64,000 bases of DNA from JAUVKT01 sp036350795 (GCA_036350795.1 JAZBNV010000054.1:1-64000), one strand, 5' to 3'. Counted from the first letter of the stretch, positions 1 through 9,180 are shown. Made by a program: numbers and translations. The notes: generated by a model not told the origin, from the letters alone.

Positions 1-746
1 ACTGCCTGGTCTTTTGGGAGTAATTTATGTGCAACCAGTATATCCTCACTTATCTCTGTATGACACTCAATGCAACGAACACTTGCAAAATGCAGTGATT
101 CATTTGGAAGCCATTCATGGTTTGCCACCAGGTTAACCTCCGCTTTATCGCTAAGCAGTTGGTAATTAGAGTAATTACCATGACATTCAAGGCAGATTGC
201 ATTATCATACAGGATTGTCTCTCCCAGGTTTTCGCTGGTTCTGATATTTATCTCATAACTATGAGGGTCGTGACATTTCCAGCATGAAAAATTCTCCAGG
301 TTTACGTGGGTAGAGGCAAGGTATTCCTCTTCAATCTTCTCAAACTGAAAATGTGCATACTCTTCGTCGTAGGCATGACAGTCATTACATGCATAATGTT
401 CCTCAAGCCTTTCAAAGGTCTGGTGTGGGAAAATTTCAAAATCGCTTGAATGGCAGTCGGTACAGGCAAAACTCCAGTGATTGGATTTGTAGTAGAGGTC
501 CCTGTCGATGTAATAATCCTGGCACATATGCCTTTTGGCAGTTACACCCAACACAGTGTCAGTAAGTTCAAATATGTTTTCCCCGTGACAAACAAAACAG
601 GCTTCGTTATCTTCGGCAAAGATGTTATTCTCCATCTTCTTCTCCATAACTGCCTCATCCTCCGGATCCTGCATTACAGGCCTGTCGGGTGCTGTTACAA
701 AATTAACAGCAAATATTAAAGGAATTAATGCTAACAGTAATTTCAT
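1..746 (-). CDS. Multihaem c-type cytochrome, C-terminus cut by window edge
   Basis: An open frame runs from an ATG at 746 off the left edge, giving 248 residues without a stop. It opens with a hydrophobic signal peptide (about residues 1-19). Six CxxCH haem-attachment motifs are visible: CFVCH at 50-54, CTDCH at 95-99, CNDCH at 120-124, CWKCH at 155-159, CLECH at 185-189 and CIECH at 225-229. Spare histidines between them could be distal ligands. This is a periplasmic electron carrier of the cytochrome c3/doubled-CxxCH kind; I cannot name its partner or terminal reaction. It starts 19 bases after the DUF5777 barrel gene and is the third gene of that operon. The missing C-terminus may carry more haem sites. 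Confidence 0.85.
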   Translation of the reverse strand, partial: MKLLLALIPLIFAVNFVTAPDRPVMQDPEDEAVMEKKMENNIFAEDNEACFVCHGENIFELTDTVLGVTAKRHMCQDYYIDRDLYYKSNHWSFACTDCHSSDFEIFPHQTFERLEEHYACNDCHAYDEEYAHFQFEKIEEEYLASTHVNLENFSCWKCHDPHSYEINIRTSENLGETILYDNAICLECHGNYSNYQLLSDKAEVNLVANHEWLPNESLHFASVRCIECHTEISEDILVAHKLLPKDQA

Positions 747-765
747 TGTGCAATCGGTTTTACCG

Positions 766-1632
766 TTAGAATCTAACTGTTACGTTAAGACCCACCAGGA
801 ATTCCCCGGCTGTAAAATCATTTTTATTATATACGAAATTTCTTTGACCTAAAATTCCCTTATAATTGGCAAAGAAAAGCTGGAAAGCATGTGTAGCAGT
901 TCCCTTTTCCCATCCTATGGCAAGCTGGGGCTTGGTCTGGTCGAAGTTTTCTTCTCCATCCCCGTCATAATCTGTATCGGGATTGGTAAAGAGCTGATCA
1001 TATTCAAAAATAATAGCATGTGAAGGAGCAAATGTAAGTTTGGCCCCGGCATGAAGCCCAAAGTTTATATTATTATACCCCGACTCAACAGCATTAAACC
1101 AGATCAGGGTGGGAGCAAGCTGCATTGAAAAAGCATCGGCAAATTTACGGGCCACAATAAGCTGGCTGAAGTAAGATAGCTTATGTGTTATCTTAAATTC
1201 TTCAGGAGGACCAAAGTTATCGTCTGATCTTGCTTCCACACCAACATTACCATAGAAACTCATTGACACCGGCATACTGCCTGATTCTGTTTGCTGCAGT
1301 ATCGCATACTTGGCTGCAAAATCCCACATACTGTAGTCTTTGGTTACACCAAAAGCAAGCATTGCCTTATCTGTAACACCGTAGTTGATTCCAAGGCGGA
1401 TATTTGCCGGCGAATATACACCAAAGAGTGTTTTTGACCCGTTGGTAATTTTATCAAACCTGTGGTGTATCTCAAATTCGATCATCCCCTTATAGGGGGT
1501 CATAACGGTCTGGTTATCTACCAGTATACTGGTTTCAAAGGTATAGCCAACCGGGTAATCTTCCTCTTCTTCCTGGGCGAAAGAAGGAAGTGCTAAAAAC
1601 GCTAATAGTAAAAGTGATAATATCTTCTTCAT
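766..1632 (-). CDS. DUF5777-type outer-membrane beta-barrel protein
   Basis: 288 residues from the ATG at 1632, beginning with a clear signal peptide (MKKILSLLLLAFLALPSFAQ). A longer in-frame start at 1815 exists but would overlap the upstream lipoprotein gene and bury the signal peptide, so it was not used. The mature part begins with an acidic EEEEDYPVGY stretch and continues as alternating strands rich in Tyr/Phe, ending in an aromatic NVTVRF, as in outer-membrane barrels. It resembles the Bacteroidota family DUF5777, which commonly neighbours cytochrome c genes. Its place between a one-haem lipoprotein and a multihaem cytochrome suggests a porin-like partner for electron transfer at the outer membrane; that role is inference. 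Confidence 0.7.
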   Translation of the reverse strand: MKKILSLLLLAFLALPSFAQEEEEDYPVGYTFETSILVDNQTVMTPYKGMIEFEIHHRFDKITNGSKTLFGVYSPANIRLGINYGVTDKAMLAFGVTKDYSMWDFAAKYAILQQTESGSMPVSMSFYGNVGVEARSDDNFGPPEEFKITHKLSYFSQLIVARKFADAFSMQLAPTLIWFNAVESGYNNINFGLHAGAKLTFAPSHAIIFEYDQLFTNPDTDYDGDGEENFDQTKPQLAIGWEKGTATHAFQLFFANYKGILGQRNFVYNKNDFTAGEFLVGLNVTVRF

Positions 1633-1660
1633 TGTGATAATTATTTGGTTCGTTTTTAAA

Positions 1661-2050
1661 TTATTTTCCTGATTCTGAATGGATCCAGTCGAGCAGGGTG
1701 AAGTAATGTACTGTACTCCAGGTTCCTCCATGCTCAGGATCTGCAACTCTGACTGCAATTTCACTTTCTTCCACATCAGCAAAGTTAAGGTAAGAGCCAC
1801 TGGTAAGGGCAGCATATGATTCTGAAGCCCTCAGGTCGGGAGGAATAACTCCATTGTGACAACCGGTGCAGTTATATGCTTCAAAAAGGGGTGCAACATG
1901 ATCGTCGTAATCGAGAGGCCTTGGCCTTTCAGGATTACTGTTATCGTCAGGGTCCCATTTTGGCGGATCCCAGTTGTACTGCTCACAGGCGGTTACAGTA
2001 AGCAATGCAAGGAGAACCAGCTTCAATGAAATATTAATTTTTTTTCTCAT
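1661..2050 (-). CDS. One-haem c-type cytochrome lipoprotein
   Basis: 129 residues from the ATG at 2050, chosen because a lysine-rich lipoprotein signal (MRKKINISLK, hydrophobic core, lipobox VTAC with Cys22) starts there; an ATG at 2092 would add 14 unlikely residues. After a Pro/Asp-rich linker comes a single haem motif CTGCH (residues 61-65) in a context typical of planctomycete-type/c-type cytochrome domains (hxAPLFEAYNCTGCHNG). No clear methionine ligand is visible downstream; HYFTLLDWIHS may supply histidine ligands. It is the first gene of the cytochrome operon, 28 bases before the DUF5777 barrel gene. It is probably anchored in the outer membrane facing the periplasm. Confidence 0.75.
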   Translation of the reverse strand: MRKKINISLKLVLLALLTVTACEQYNWDPPKWDPDDNSNPERPRPLDYDDHVAPLFEAYNCTGCHNGVIPPDLRASESYAALTSGSYLNFADVEESEIAVRVADPEHGGTWSTVHYFTLLDWIHSESGK

Positions 2051-2212
2051 ACTGTGATAATATTTTTGGTATAATAACTTGTGATAATTCATTGGCTAAA
2101 GATAATTTTAAAACAATAAACCTATATGATTCAGGGTAAAATGAATAGCAGAAATAACATTGATCTTTATCTTAAAAATTAATGACACATGTCAACTTTG
2201 GACTTGCCAGAC

Positions 2213-4597
2213 CTAGCTAACATCACCCGGAATGTAACTCATTGAGGGTGGAAGGTTTTGGCATCTCTCATCCTTCTGGGGTATATTTCCCATTTCAAGT
2301 ACAAGTTCTCCTCCTTTAATAAGCTTATCCCTCTCAATCCAGAATCTATCAACCGAAATTCCGTTAAAGCGTATATCCTGAATATAAATGTTTTCGGGAC
2401 TATTATTCACTGTCTTGATTACCAATTCTTTACCCGCATAATATCTTTCATCCAGTTTTATCTTTATCTCATCGAACAAGGGTGATCCGATCTGGAATAC
2501 CGGGTTTCTGAAGGCATGACCCGAAACATCAAACAGGCCTGATGAAGCCAGTACAAACCAGGCTCCCAGCTGGCCCTGGTCTTCATCCTGTCCGAATCCA
2601 TAGCCATGCAGTGGCTCTGTTCCATAAAACTCGTTGCAAATAGTTCTTACCCAGTACTGTGTAAGCCAGGGTTTACCCGTGTAATTAAAAAGCCAGGCAT
2701 TATGCAGGCATGGCTGGTTGCCATGGTTATAAAGTTTTTCCAGACCTGAGAAACTGTCAATTTCCTGTCCGCCTCCAAATGTGCTTTTCCGGGCATCCAT
2801 GAACATCTTCTCAAGTCTTTCGTTAAACAGGTCTTCGCCCACAAGTTCTATAATACCGGCAGGATCATGAGGCACATACCATGTATACTGGAATGCATTC
2901 CCTTCCTGGAATCCCCTCCATGGCTCGGTAGGATTAAAGTTTTCAATAAAACTGCCATCTGCATACCTGGGCCTGATAAATTTGGTTTCAGGATCAAAGA
3001 TCCGCCTGTAAGCATTTGCCTGCCTGAGCAGCTTTTCCCTGTCTGTTTCCTTCCCCAGCGAAGCAGCAAATTCTGATACAGCAAAGCTGCTGAAACAAAA
3101 TTCAAGAGTGTGCGATGCACCAAAATTGAAGACCCAGCCGTTTGAGAGGGTTGTATCATACGAAGGCACATAGCCCAGATTAACAAAGTGGGCAAGGTCG
3201 TACTTCCCTGATCCAAAATCCCTGTTAAGTGCCTGTGTTTCATTCTTGAGAGCAACTTCATATGCATGCTCAATATCAAAATCCCGGATACCGCAATTGT
3301 AGGTAGCTGCCAGCATCAGTCCCATATAGTTTGTCTGTACTCCGTTCGAATATGCTCCTGCAGCAACACCGTCGTGTAACCAGCCGGTTTCGTCGGCGAA
3401 ATCAAGGTTAGACTGCATATATTCGCTCAGGTATTCGGGGTATGCCAGTGCCCAAAGCTGTCCCAGGTTCCAGAACCCTCCCCAGATGCCATCGGTATTG
3501 TAATGATTATATAAAGGAACATTATTTTCATCGAGTGGTATATAGCCTGCGGTGCCATCATTTCTCGGGTAGGCCCCGTTAATATCTGATGCGAGCCCCC
3601 TGCCCAGTAAGGCATGATAGAGCCCGGTATAGAATTTAATCCTGTCTTCCTTTTTCCCTCCCCTTACTTCGAAGACCGACAACTTTTCGCGCCAGGCCTC
3701 AGCTGCTTCTTCCCTGACTATATCAAAGCTTTTTCCCTCTGATTCCGTCCTGAGGTTAAGCCAGGCATTTTCAGTGCTTGTATACGAAAGCCCTGTTTTG
3801 ATAAGAACTTCCTCTCCTTCAAGCGTAGAAAAGGTAATATACATGCCATTTGCTATACCCCTGCTTTCGCTTGCCCCCTCCATTACATCATTATCGACAA
3901 ATGTCCCTACACTTTCTGGTTTTTTATTAACTATAAATGCGAAATACATTTTAACACGGTTTCCTTCATCGCAAAACTTAATATACTCGGGATAGGTCTC
4001 GATATAGCCTTCGTAGCTGAACTCATCTTTCTGTACTATCCATGCATCTGTAACATCGCTGCTCTCACCCTGTTTATGTCCGATATCAAAGATTATGTGC
4101 GACATATCAGAAGCCGGGAAAGTATACCTGTGGTAGCCAACCCTGTCGGTGGCTGTTATCTCGGCCTTTACATTGTAATCATCCAGCATAACCGAGTAGT
4201 AGCCCGCTTCGGAGTGTTCATTTTCTTTCGTGAACCTGGATCTGTAGCCAGTGTCAGGATTATCAAGTGTGCCGGGAGTGGTTTTTATCTTACCAGTCAG
4301 GGGCATAAACACCAGGCCTCCAACCTGGAACTCATGAAAGTGACCAAAGCCTTCAATTGAAGTATGCCTGTCGTCGTAGCCACAGGGCATCCAGCTTCCA
4401 ATACTGTTATATGCATTTGTATGCGGAGCGAGCTTGGCCATACCAAAAGGCCTGGCTCCCGGTGTATAGAAAAACCACCTTCCATGTACTGAGCCTATCT
4501 GTGGATCGACATATTGAAGCGGGTTAAATAATTCAGTCCTGTCGCTGCACGAATTCAGGAACAACAGTAATATTAAGCCCGGCATAAGTTTTTTCAT
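2213..4597 (-). CDS. GH92 family alpha-mannosidase lipoprotein
   Basis: 794 residues from the ATG at 4597 (a GTG immediately upstream at 4600 is possible). The signal ends in a lipobox LNSC, so the protein is a surface or periplasmic lipoprotein. The start of the mature protein, YVDPQIGSVHGRWFFYTPGARPFGM, matches the GH92 N-terminal signature (split here: YVDPQIG, then PGARPFGM and LAPHTN). The catalytic-acid segment QEGNAFQYTWYVPHD and the base-bearing segment GQDEDQGQLGAWFVLASSG are both present, as expected for calcium-dependent exo-alpha-mannosidases that trim N-glycan or yeast mannan. Length is normal for the family. It is divergent from a GH18 gene, and no SusC/SusD pair adjoins it. Confidence 0.9.
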   Translation of the reverse strand: MKKLMPGLILLLFLNSCSDRTELFNPLQYVDPQIGSVHGRWFFYTPGARPFGMAKLAPHTNAYNSIGSWMPCGYDDRHTSIEGFGHFHEFQVGGLVFMPLTGKIKTTPGTLDNPDTGYRSRFTKENEHSEAGYYSVMLDDYNVKAEITATDRVGYHRYTFPASDMSHIIFDIGHKQGESSDVTDAWIVQKDEFSYEGYIETYPEYIKFCDEGNRVKMYFAFIVNKKPESVGTFVDNDVMEGASESRGIANGMYITFSTLEGEEVLIKTGLSYTSTENAWLNLRTESEGKSFDIVREEAAEAWREKLSVFEVRGGKKEDRIKFYTGLYHALLGRGLASDINGAYPRNDGTAGYIPLDENNVPLYNHYNTDGIWGGFWNLGQLWALAYPEYLSEYMQSNLDFADETGWLHDGVAAGAYSNGVQTNYMGLMLAATYNCGIRDFDIEHAYEVALKNETQALNRDFGSGKYDLAHFVNLGYVPSYDTTLSNGWVFNFGASHTLEFCFSSFAVSEFAASLGKETDREKLLRQANAYRRIFDPETKFIRPRYADGSFIENFNPTEPWRGFQEGNAFQYTWYVPHDPAGIIELVGEDLFNERLEKMFMDARKSTFGGGQEIDSFSGLEKLYNHGNQPCLHNAWLFNYTGKPWLTQYWVRTICNEFYGTEPLHGYGFGQDEDQGQLGAWFVLASSGLFDVSGHAFRNPVFQIGSPLFDEIKIKLDERYYAGKELVIKTVNNSPENIYIQDIRFNGISVDRFWIERDKLIKGGELVLEMGNIPQKDERCQNLPPSMSYIPGDVS

Positions 4598-4614
4598 CAC
4601 TTGATTATTTTTAT

Positions 4615-4643
4615 TTTGTACCCTGTAAATGTATTAATTTTGT
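4615..4643 (+). promoter_or_regulatory. Candidate Bacteroidota promoter for the GH18 gene
   Basis: TTTG at 4615-4618, then 16 bases, then TAATTTTGT at 4635-4643, matching TTTG...TAnnTTTG. The spacing is a little short of the usual 17-21. A transcript starting near 4650 would rule out the TTG start at 4601 and supports the GTG at 4694. Confidence 0.45.
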
Positions 4644-4693
4644 ACTCGCATAAAGAACCGAAGCTGGTGATATGTGTCAATAATAAACAAAAA

Positions 4694-5659
4694 GTGAAAT
4701 ATTATTCCATTATATTGATTTTTTTATTGGCAAACCTTTTCTCCTGTAAGAAGCCAGGTACACCTTATAATGAGCAGAGCGATATTATTATTGCCGGGTA
4801 TCTCCCCTACTACGGAATGTCGAAGGTTGACCTGGGAATAAGCCGCAGGCTCGACCATCTTTACTATTTTTCAACTACCCCTGATGCAGAAGGCAGGTTT
4901 TTTATGGAGGCATCAAAAACATCTGATATAGACGATCTTAACAATTACCTTAGCAGGTTTGACACAAAGCTTTTTCTCGTTGTGGGTGGCTGGTATGAGT
5001 CTGAGAATATTCATCTTATGGCTTCTGACCCCCTGCTCAGGGCAGACTATATTGAGCAACTTATTGATTATTGCCTTTTAAATGATATTGAAGGGATAGA
5101 TCTTGACTGGGAGAGTTATCCTGTGCCAGTAGATGAAGATGATTTTCGAAGCCTGGTAAAGGAGCTGTCTGCTGCACTGAAGAATGAGGGTCTTCTGTTT
5201 TCCATTGCCATGGCAGCTTCACAATCCGGAATTTCCGGCGAGCTGGAACCCTACTATGACTTTGTTAATGTGATGTCGTACGGTATACTCGATACTTACG
5301 GTAATCATATCCCCCTAATTATGTTCAGGAACTATACCCTGGATTATGTATATGCAGGAATTCCCAGGTCAAAGATTATTATGGGTGTGCCTTATTATGC
5401 CAAAAGGCCATATGCGGAAGGCGATAATTCAAGCAGGTATATGGTTTACCGGGATATTGTAGCTCTTTCTCCTCCCACTCCTGATCAGAATTCTTACGGT
5501 AAATACAGCTATAATGGTCGGACTATGCTGGAAAACAAAACCAGGTACCTGATTGACGAAGGTATTGGTGGAATTATGGCATGGGAATTATCTCAGGATG
5601 TTGAGATTGGCTCACCCTACAGTCTTACTTCTGCCATTCTTAATGCAGCCGGCAGATAA
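4694..5659 (+). CDS. GH18 family glycoside hydrolase lipoprotein
   Basis: 321 residues if translation starts at the GTG at 4694, which places a lipoprotein signal (hydrophobic run, then ANLFSC with Cys18) at the N-terminus. The open frame extends to a TTG at 4601, but that would bury the signal. The GH18 catalytic motif DxDxE is present as GIDLDWES (Asp136, Asp138, Glu140), and other barrel strands fit (LFLVVGGW, VNVMSYG, GGIMAWELSQD). GH18 enzymes are chitinases or endo-beta-N-acetylglucosaminidases; the sequence does not decide between them. Beside a GH92 mannosidase, N-glycan breakdown is an attractive but unproven reading. The stop lies four bases from that of the convergent M48 gene. Confidence 0.85.
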   Translation: MKYYSIILIFLLANLFSCKKPGTPYNEQSDIIIAGYLPYYGMSKVDLGISRRLDHLYYFSTTPDAEGRFFMEASKTSDIDDLNNYLSRFDTKLFLVVGGWYESENIHLMASDPLLRADYIEQLIDYCLLNDIEGIDLDWESYPVPVDEDDFRSLVKELSAALKNEGLLFSIAMAASQSGISGELEPYYDFVNVMSYGILDTYGNHIPLIMFRNYTLDYVYAGIPRSKIIMGVPYYAKRPYAEGDNSSRYMVYRDIVALSPPTPDQNSYGKYSYNGRTMLENKTRYLIDEGIGGIMAWELSQDVEIGSPYSLTSAILNAAGR

Positions 5660-5663
5660 TAAA

Positions 5664-6464
5664 TTACTTATTATAGTATTTCATTGCCTCCGGAAGGTTC
5701 TTTTTCATTTCAGCAATCCTGCTGGCATCAGAGGGATGGGTACTAAGAAATTCAGGTGGTTTGGATCCCCCGGCTTCGGCCATACGCTCCCAGAACTCAA
5801 TAGCAGAGGAGGGATCATAACCTGCCATAGCCATAAAAATCAAACCAAGTTTATCGGCCTCCTTTTCATGTTCACGCGAATAGGGCAGAATTCCTCCAAC
5901 CTGGGTACCTACTCCATATACTGCAAGGAAGATGTTCCTGGTCTCTTCAGGTTTTTCGTTTAATGCCTCATTCAGGGCTATACCCCCGAGCTGAACCAGG
6001 AGTTGCTGGCTCATTCTTTCATTACCATGCCTTGCAACAATATGGGCAATTTCGTGACCTACCACAACTGCAAGTCCCTCCTGGCTGCGTGTGTAGGGCA
6101 AAATTCCTTCGTATACTGCAATTTTACCTCCAGGCATGGCCCAGGCATTGGGTGTATCGTCGGCAAAGAGGTTGAGTTCCCATTCGTATCCCTCAATTCG
6201 TGATGAAAGCCCATTATCGTCAAAATATTTTATAACTGCACCCGAGATATTTGATCCCACTTCTTTTACCATGCTGGTCATAGCAGTGTTCGACGACAGT
6301 GGAGCAGTATTCATAAACTCGCTGTAAGAACTGAAACCCATGGCAATCATCTCTGACTCAGGCAGAAGGTTTACCTGTTTTCTGCCGGTAATAGGTACGG
6401 TTGAACAGGAGGATACCATGCTTACCAGCAGTATCATTATCAGTGCTCTTTCTGTGTAGTTCAT
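5664..6464 (-). CDS. M48 family zinc metallopeptidase lipoprotein
   Basis: 266 residues with a lipoprotein signal ending in SSC (MVSSCSTVPITGRKQ), the usual opening of exported M48 peptidases such as LoiP/YcaL or BepA-like proteins. The zinc motif is VVGHEIAHIVARHG (HEIAH), and the third ligand lies in HEKEADKLG. A late STHPSDASRIAEM segment is typical for the family. It likely degrades or checks misfolded outer-membrane proteins in the periplasm. It is monocistronic by position: convergent with the GH18 gene, and separated from the upstream acyl-CoA dehydrogenase gene by a terminator hairpin. Confidence 0.9.
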   Translation of the reverse strand: MNYTERALIMILLVSMVSSCSTVPITGRKQVNLLPESEMIAMGFSSYSEFMNTAPLSSNTAMTSMVKEVGSNISGAVIKYFDDNGLSSRIEGYEWELNLFADDTPNAWAMPGGKIAVYEGILPYTRSQEGLAVVVGHEIAHIVARHGNERMSQQLLVQLGGIALNEALNEKPEETRNIFLAVYGVGTQVGGILPYSREHEKEADKLGLIFMAMAGYDPSSAIEFWERMAEAGGSKPPEFLSTHPSDASRIAEMKKNLPEAMKYYNK

Positions 6465-6506
6465 TTTTTCGTTCTTAGTTCTGGTCTTCAGTATATTTTA
6501 TAAGAA

Positions 6507-6547
6507 GGTGTATCAAAAGATGATGATTATTTGACTTTTGATACACC
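6507..6547 (-). terminator. Hairpin ending the etf/acyl-CoA dehydrogenase operon
   Basis: A perfect 13-bp inverted repeat, GGTGTATCAAAAG at 6507-6519 and its complement at 6535-6547, with a 15-base loop. It lies 26 bases past the acyl-CoA dehydrogenase stop and is followed on the minus strand by a T/A-rich stretch. It fits a transcription terminator, although the T tract is interrupted. Confidence 0.65.
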
Positions 6548-6573
6548 ATTTTAATTATTTTAAGGTCCTCAGT

Positions 6574-8349
6574 CTAAAACCTGTACAGATTATCTTCTAT
6601 AAGTTTATCAGCAAGCTTTCTCCTGGAAGCCTTAACATTCACTCCTTTTACTGTTGACAATTCATCAATCTTATTAAGGTAGATATCAATGCCTTCTGTT
6701 TCTGACATTGAGTTAAAGGCATCTTTTGCAAACTTGTTGATTTTTGCTGCAATATCATATACATAAACATCCATGATCTCTTTATAGAATTCATGCGATC
6801 CCTTAAGCATATCAATCTTTTTAACCCTCAGGGCAACAGACTCTGCAACATATATCTCCATCATCATATCGGCAATATTATTGAGAATCTCCTGCTCATG
6901 AACCAGCTTTTTGCCGAATTCAACTGAAGCTGCATTAATGGCAAGAAGGGCAATCTTTTTAAAGTTCCTGATATAGCTCATCTTCTCTTCGAAGAAATCA
7001 CCATCGGCCTTTTCAGCCCTTACAGATTTTACATCTGCAGCTAAGGTTCCTGCCTCTCCAAAGAGGTCAAAATCACCTTTCAGGGCACGCTTCATAGCAG
7101 TGTCGACAACCAGTATCCTGTTTATTTCATTCGTTCCCTCAAAAATCCTGTTTATCCTTGAATCCCTGTAGCCTCGTTCGACAGCCATTTCGGCTGAGTA
7201 ACCCATACCTCCATGAATCTGAACAGCCTCATCAGCAACAAAATCAAGCATTTCAGAACCATATACTTTAAGTATTGCAGCTTCAACGGCATAATGTGCT
7301 ATTGCATCGATGGAAGCACGTCCTATATCGCAGCCTTCGGTCTTGTACTGAGCCATCAGGTCGTCTATATCCTTACTTACCCGGTAGGTAGCAGATTCGG
7401 CTGCAAAGGTCCTGATAATCTGTTCGGCCAGTTTATATTTTATAGCCCCGAAGTTGGCAATCTGTGTACCAAACTGCTTCCTCTCGTTTGCATACTGTAC
7501 AGAGTCATTAATAGCTTTTTTTGCTGCTCCAAGAACGTTTGCTCCCAGTTTCAGTCGTCCCATATGAAGAATACTGAGGGCTATACGGAAACCTTCTCCG
7601 CGTTTACCAATCATATCCTCAACCGGAACCTTAACATCATTATAATAGATCTGCGCGGTAGATGATCCCTTGATACCCATTTTGTGTTCATCGGGGCCAA
7701 TAACTACTCCCTCTGCATCCTTCGCTACAATAAAGGCACTCAGCACACGGTCGTTATCGACCTTGGCAAAAACAGTCTGTAAATCTGCAAAACCTGCGTT
7801 TGTAATCCACATTTTCTGGCCATTCAGAATATAGTGTTTCCCATCTTCAGAGAGGCTTGCGGATGTTTTGCCTGAATTGGCGTCAGAACCGGCACCCGGT
7901 TCGGTAAGACAGTAGGCTCCAATAAGTTCGCCGGAAGCAAGTTTGGTAACATATTTTTCGCGTTGTTCGTACGAACCAAAATACATAATTGGAAGGGTAC
8001 CTATCCCGCAATGAGCCATAAATGCAACCGAGAATGAATATGCTGCACCGATGGTCTCGGCAGCAAGCATCTGGGTAACAAAAGACTGGCCGAAGCCTCC
8101 GAATTGCTCAGGTATTGAAATTCCCATCAGCCCAAGTTCTCCTGATTTTTTGAGTAATTCAAGCATAAGTTCCCGGTCGCCCTTATCCAGGTTATCAAGC
8201 TGGGGATATACCTCTGCATCAAGGAAATCCTTGCATGTTTGAGCAATCATCTGCTGTTCCTCATCGTACTCCTCGGGTATAAATACGTTGGCGGGATCTA
8301 CTTCACGTACAAGAAATTCACCACTTTTTAAGACATTTGAACTTTCCAT
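6574..8349 (-). CDS. Acyl-CoA dehydrogenase, long form
   Basis: 591 residues. The first ~400 residues are a full acyl-CoA dehydrogenase fold: FAD/substrate motifs YCLTEPGAGSDA and WITNAGFAD, the PRKQFG-like stretch ERKQFGTQIANF, and the QIHGGMGYSAEMAVERGYRD segment followed by RIFEGTNEINR. A further ~170-residue helical C-terminal extension, as in the longer Bacteroidota and VLCAD-like enzymes, follows. It oxidises an acyl-CoA and hands electrons to ETF. It is the last of five genes with etfB, etfA and two iron-sulphur proteins, which gives a complete route from acyl-CoA to the membrane. The acyl chain preferred cannot be read from sequence alone. Confidence 0.92.
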   Translation of the reverse strand: MESSNVLKSGEFLVREVDPANVFIPEEYDEEQQMIAQTCKDFLDAEVYPQLDNLDKGDRELMLELLKKSGELGLMGISIPEQFGGFGQSFVTQMLAAETIGAAYSFSVAFMAHCGIGTLPIMYFGSYEQREKYVTKLASGELIGAYCLTEPGAGSDANSGKTSASLSEDGKHYILNGQKMWITNAGFADLQTVFAKVDNDRVLSAFIVAKDAEGVVIGPDEHKMGIKGSSTAQIYYNDVKVPVEDMIGKRGEGFRIALSILHMGRLKLGANVLGAAKKAINDSVQYANERKQFGTQIANFGAIKYKLAEQIIRTFAAESATYRVSKDIDDLMAQYKTEGCDIGRASIDAIAHYAVEAAILKVYGSEMLDFVADEAVQIHGGMGYSAEMAVERGYRDSRINRIFEGTNEINRILVVDTAMKRALKGDFDLFGEAGTLAADVKSVRAEKADGDFFEEKMSYIRNFKKIALLAINAASVEFGKKLVHEQEILNNIADMMMEIYVAESVALRVKKIDMLKGSHEFYKEIMDVYVYDIAAKINKFAKDAFNSMSETEGIDIYLNKIDELSTVKGVNVKASRRKLADKLIEDNLYRF

Positions 8350-8374
8350 TTCTATATTTTAAAATTTATGTTTT

Positions 8375-9169
8375 TTACAAATCCAGTGCCTCAACTATCA
8401 GTTCGGCAATATCGTAATTTTTAATATCCTCTTCCCTGTTTTTATATTTAAGTCCGTCTGTCATCATAGTCATACAGAACGGACATGAAGTTGCCACTAT
8501 TTCAGCATTTGTTTTGAGCACATCTTCGGTACGCTCAATAAATACTTCCTTGTCTCCTTTTTCGGCCTCCTTGAACATTTGTCCCCCGCCGGCTCCGCAG
8601 CATAATGCAAAGCTCCTGTTTCTGTCCATCTCAACAACATTATCGCTTAAGCTTTTAAGAATGGATCTTGGCTCATCATAGATATTATTGGCTCGTCCCA
8701 GGTAACAGGGATCATGGTAGGTAACTGATTTTGACTTAAGACTGTTTCCATCAAGTTTAATCCTTCCCGAACTAATATTTTCATCAATCAGTTCAAGATA
8801 GTTAATCACTTCGTATTCGCCTCCCAGGTCAGGATATTCGTTTTTGAAAATATTATAGCAATGTGGACATATTGTTATAATCTTTTTTACTTCGTATGCT
8901 TTAAAAAGCTCGATATTCTGAAGTGCCTGCATCTGGTAAAGCATCTCGTTACCTGCCCTTCTGGCTGGATCGCCTGTACATGTCTCCTCTTTCCCCAGCA
9001 CTGCGAAATCGATATCGAGGTACACCAGTATCTTTGCAAAAGCTCTTGTGACCTTTTTGTACCTGTCGTCAAATGCACCTGCGCATCCAACCCAGAATAG
9101 ATACTCTGGTTTTTCTCCGGCTGCAAATTTATCGGCCATTACCGGAATGTTTACTGCACGCGTTTCCAT
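8375..9169 (-). CDS. CCG-domain iron-sulphur protein (HdrB/GlpC/LutA-like)
   Basis: 264 residues with two cysteine-rich CCG-type domains: an N-terminal GCAGAFDD...CTGDPARRAGNE...CPHCYNIFKNEYPD set and a C-terminal HDPCYLGR...CCGAGGG...SCPFCMTMM set. Such domains bind unusual 4Fe-4S clusters and sit in heterodisulphide reductase B, GlpC and lactate-oxidase LutA. It starts 11 bases after the membrane iron-sulphur protein gene, and together the two look like a split form of the ETF:quinone oxidoreductase called EMO, in which membrane cytochrome, ferredoxin and CCG parts are normally fused. No signal peptide is present, so it faces the cytoplasm. Confidence 0.88.
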   Translation of the reverse strand: METRAVNIPVMADKFAAGEKPEYLFWVGCAGAFDDRYKKVTRAFAKILVYLDIDFAVLGKEETCTGDPARRAGNEMLYQMQALQNIELFKAYEVKKIITICPHCYNIFKNEYPDLGGEYEVINYLELIDENISSGRIKLDGNSLKSKSVTYHDPCYLGRANNIYDEPRSILKSLSDNVVEMDRNRSFALCCGAGGGQMFKEAEKGDKEVFIERTEDVLKTNAEIVATSCPFCMTMMTDGLKYKNREEDIKNYDIAELIVEALDL

Positions 9170-9180
9170 GCTGAATTATT

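Noticed and set aside
1633..1815. N-terminal extension of the DUF5777 frame to 1815
   Set aside because: It overlaps the upstream cytochrome lipoprotein gene and would put about 60 residues ahead of a clear signal peptide.
2051..2212. Promoter or terminator between the cytochrome operon and the GH92 gene
   Set aside because: Only a partial -7 match (TATCTTTA) and no stable hairpin; not enough for a call.
2867..3279. Open frames antisense or shifted inside the GH92 gene and other large genes
   Set aside because: They lie within well-supported genes and show no signal peptides, domains or start context of their own.
4601..4693. TTG start for the GH18 gene
   Set aside because: It buries the lipoprotein signal, and a promoter-like -7 box sits inside the extension.
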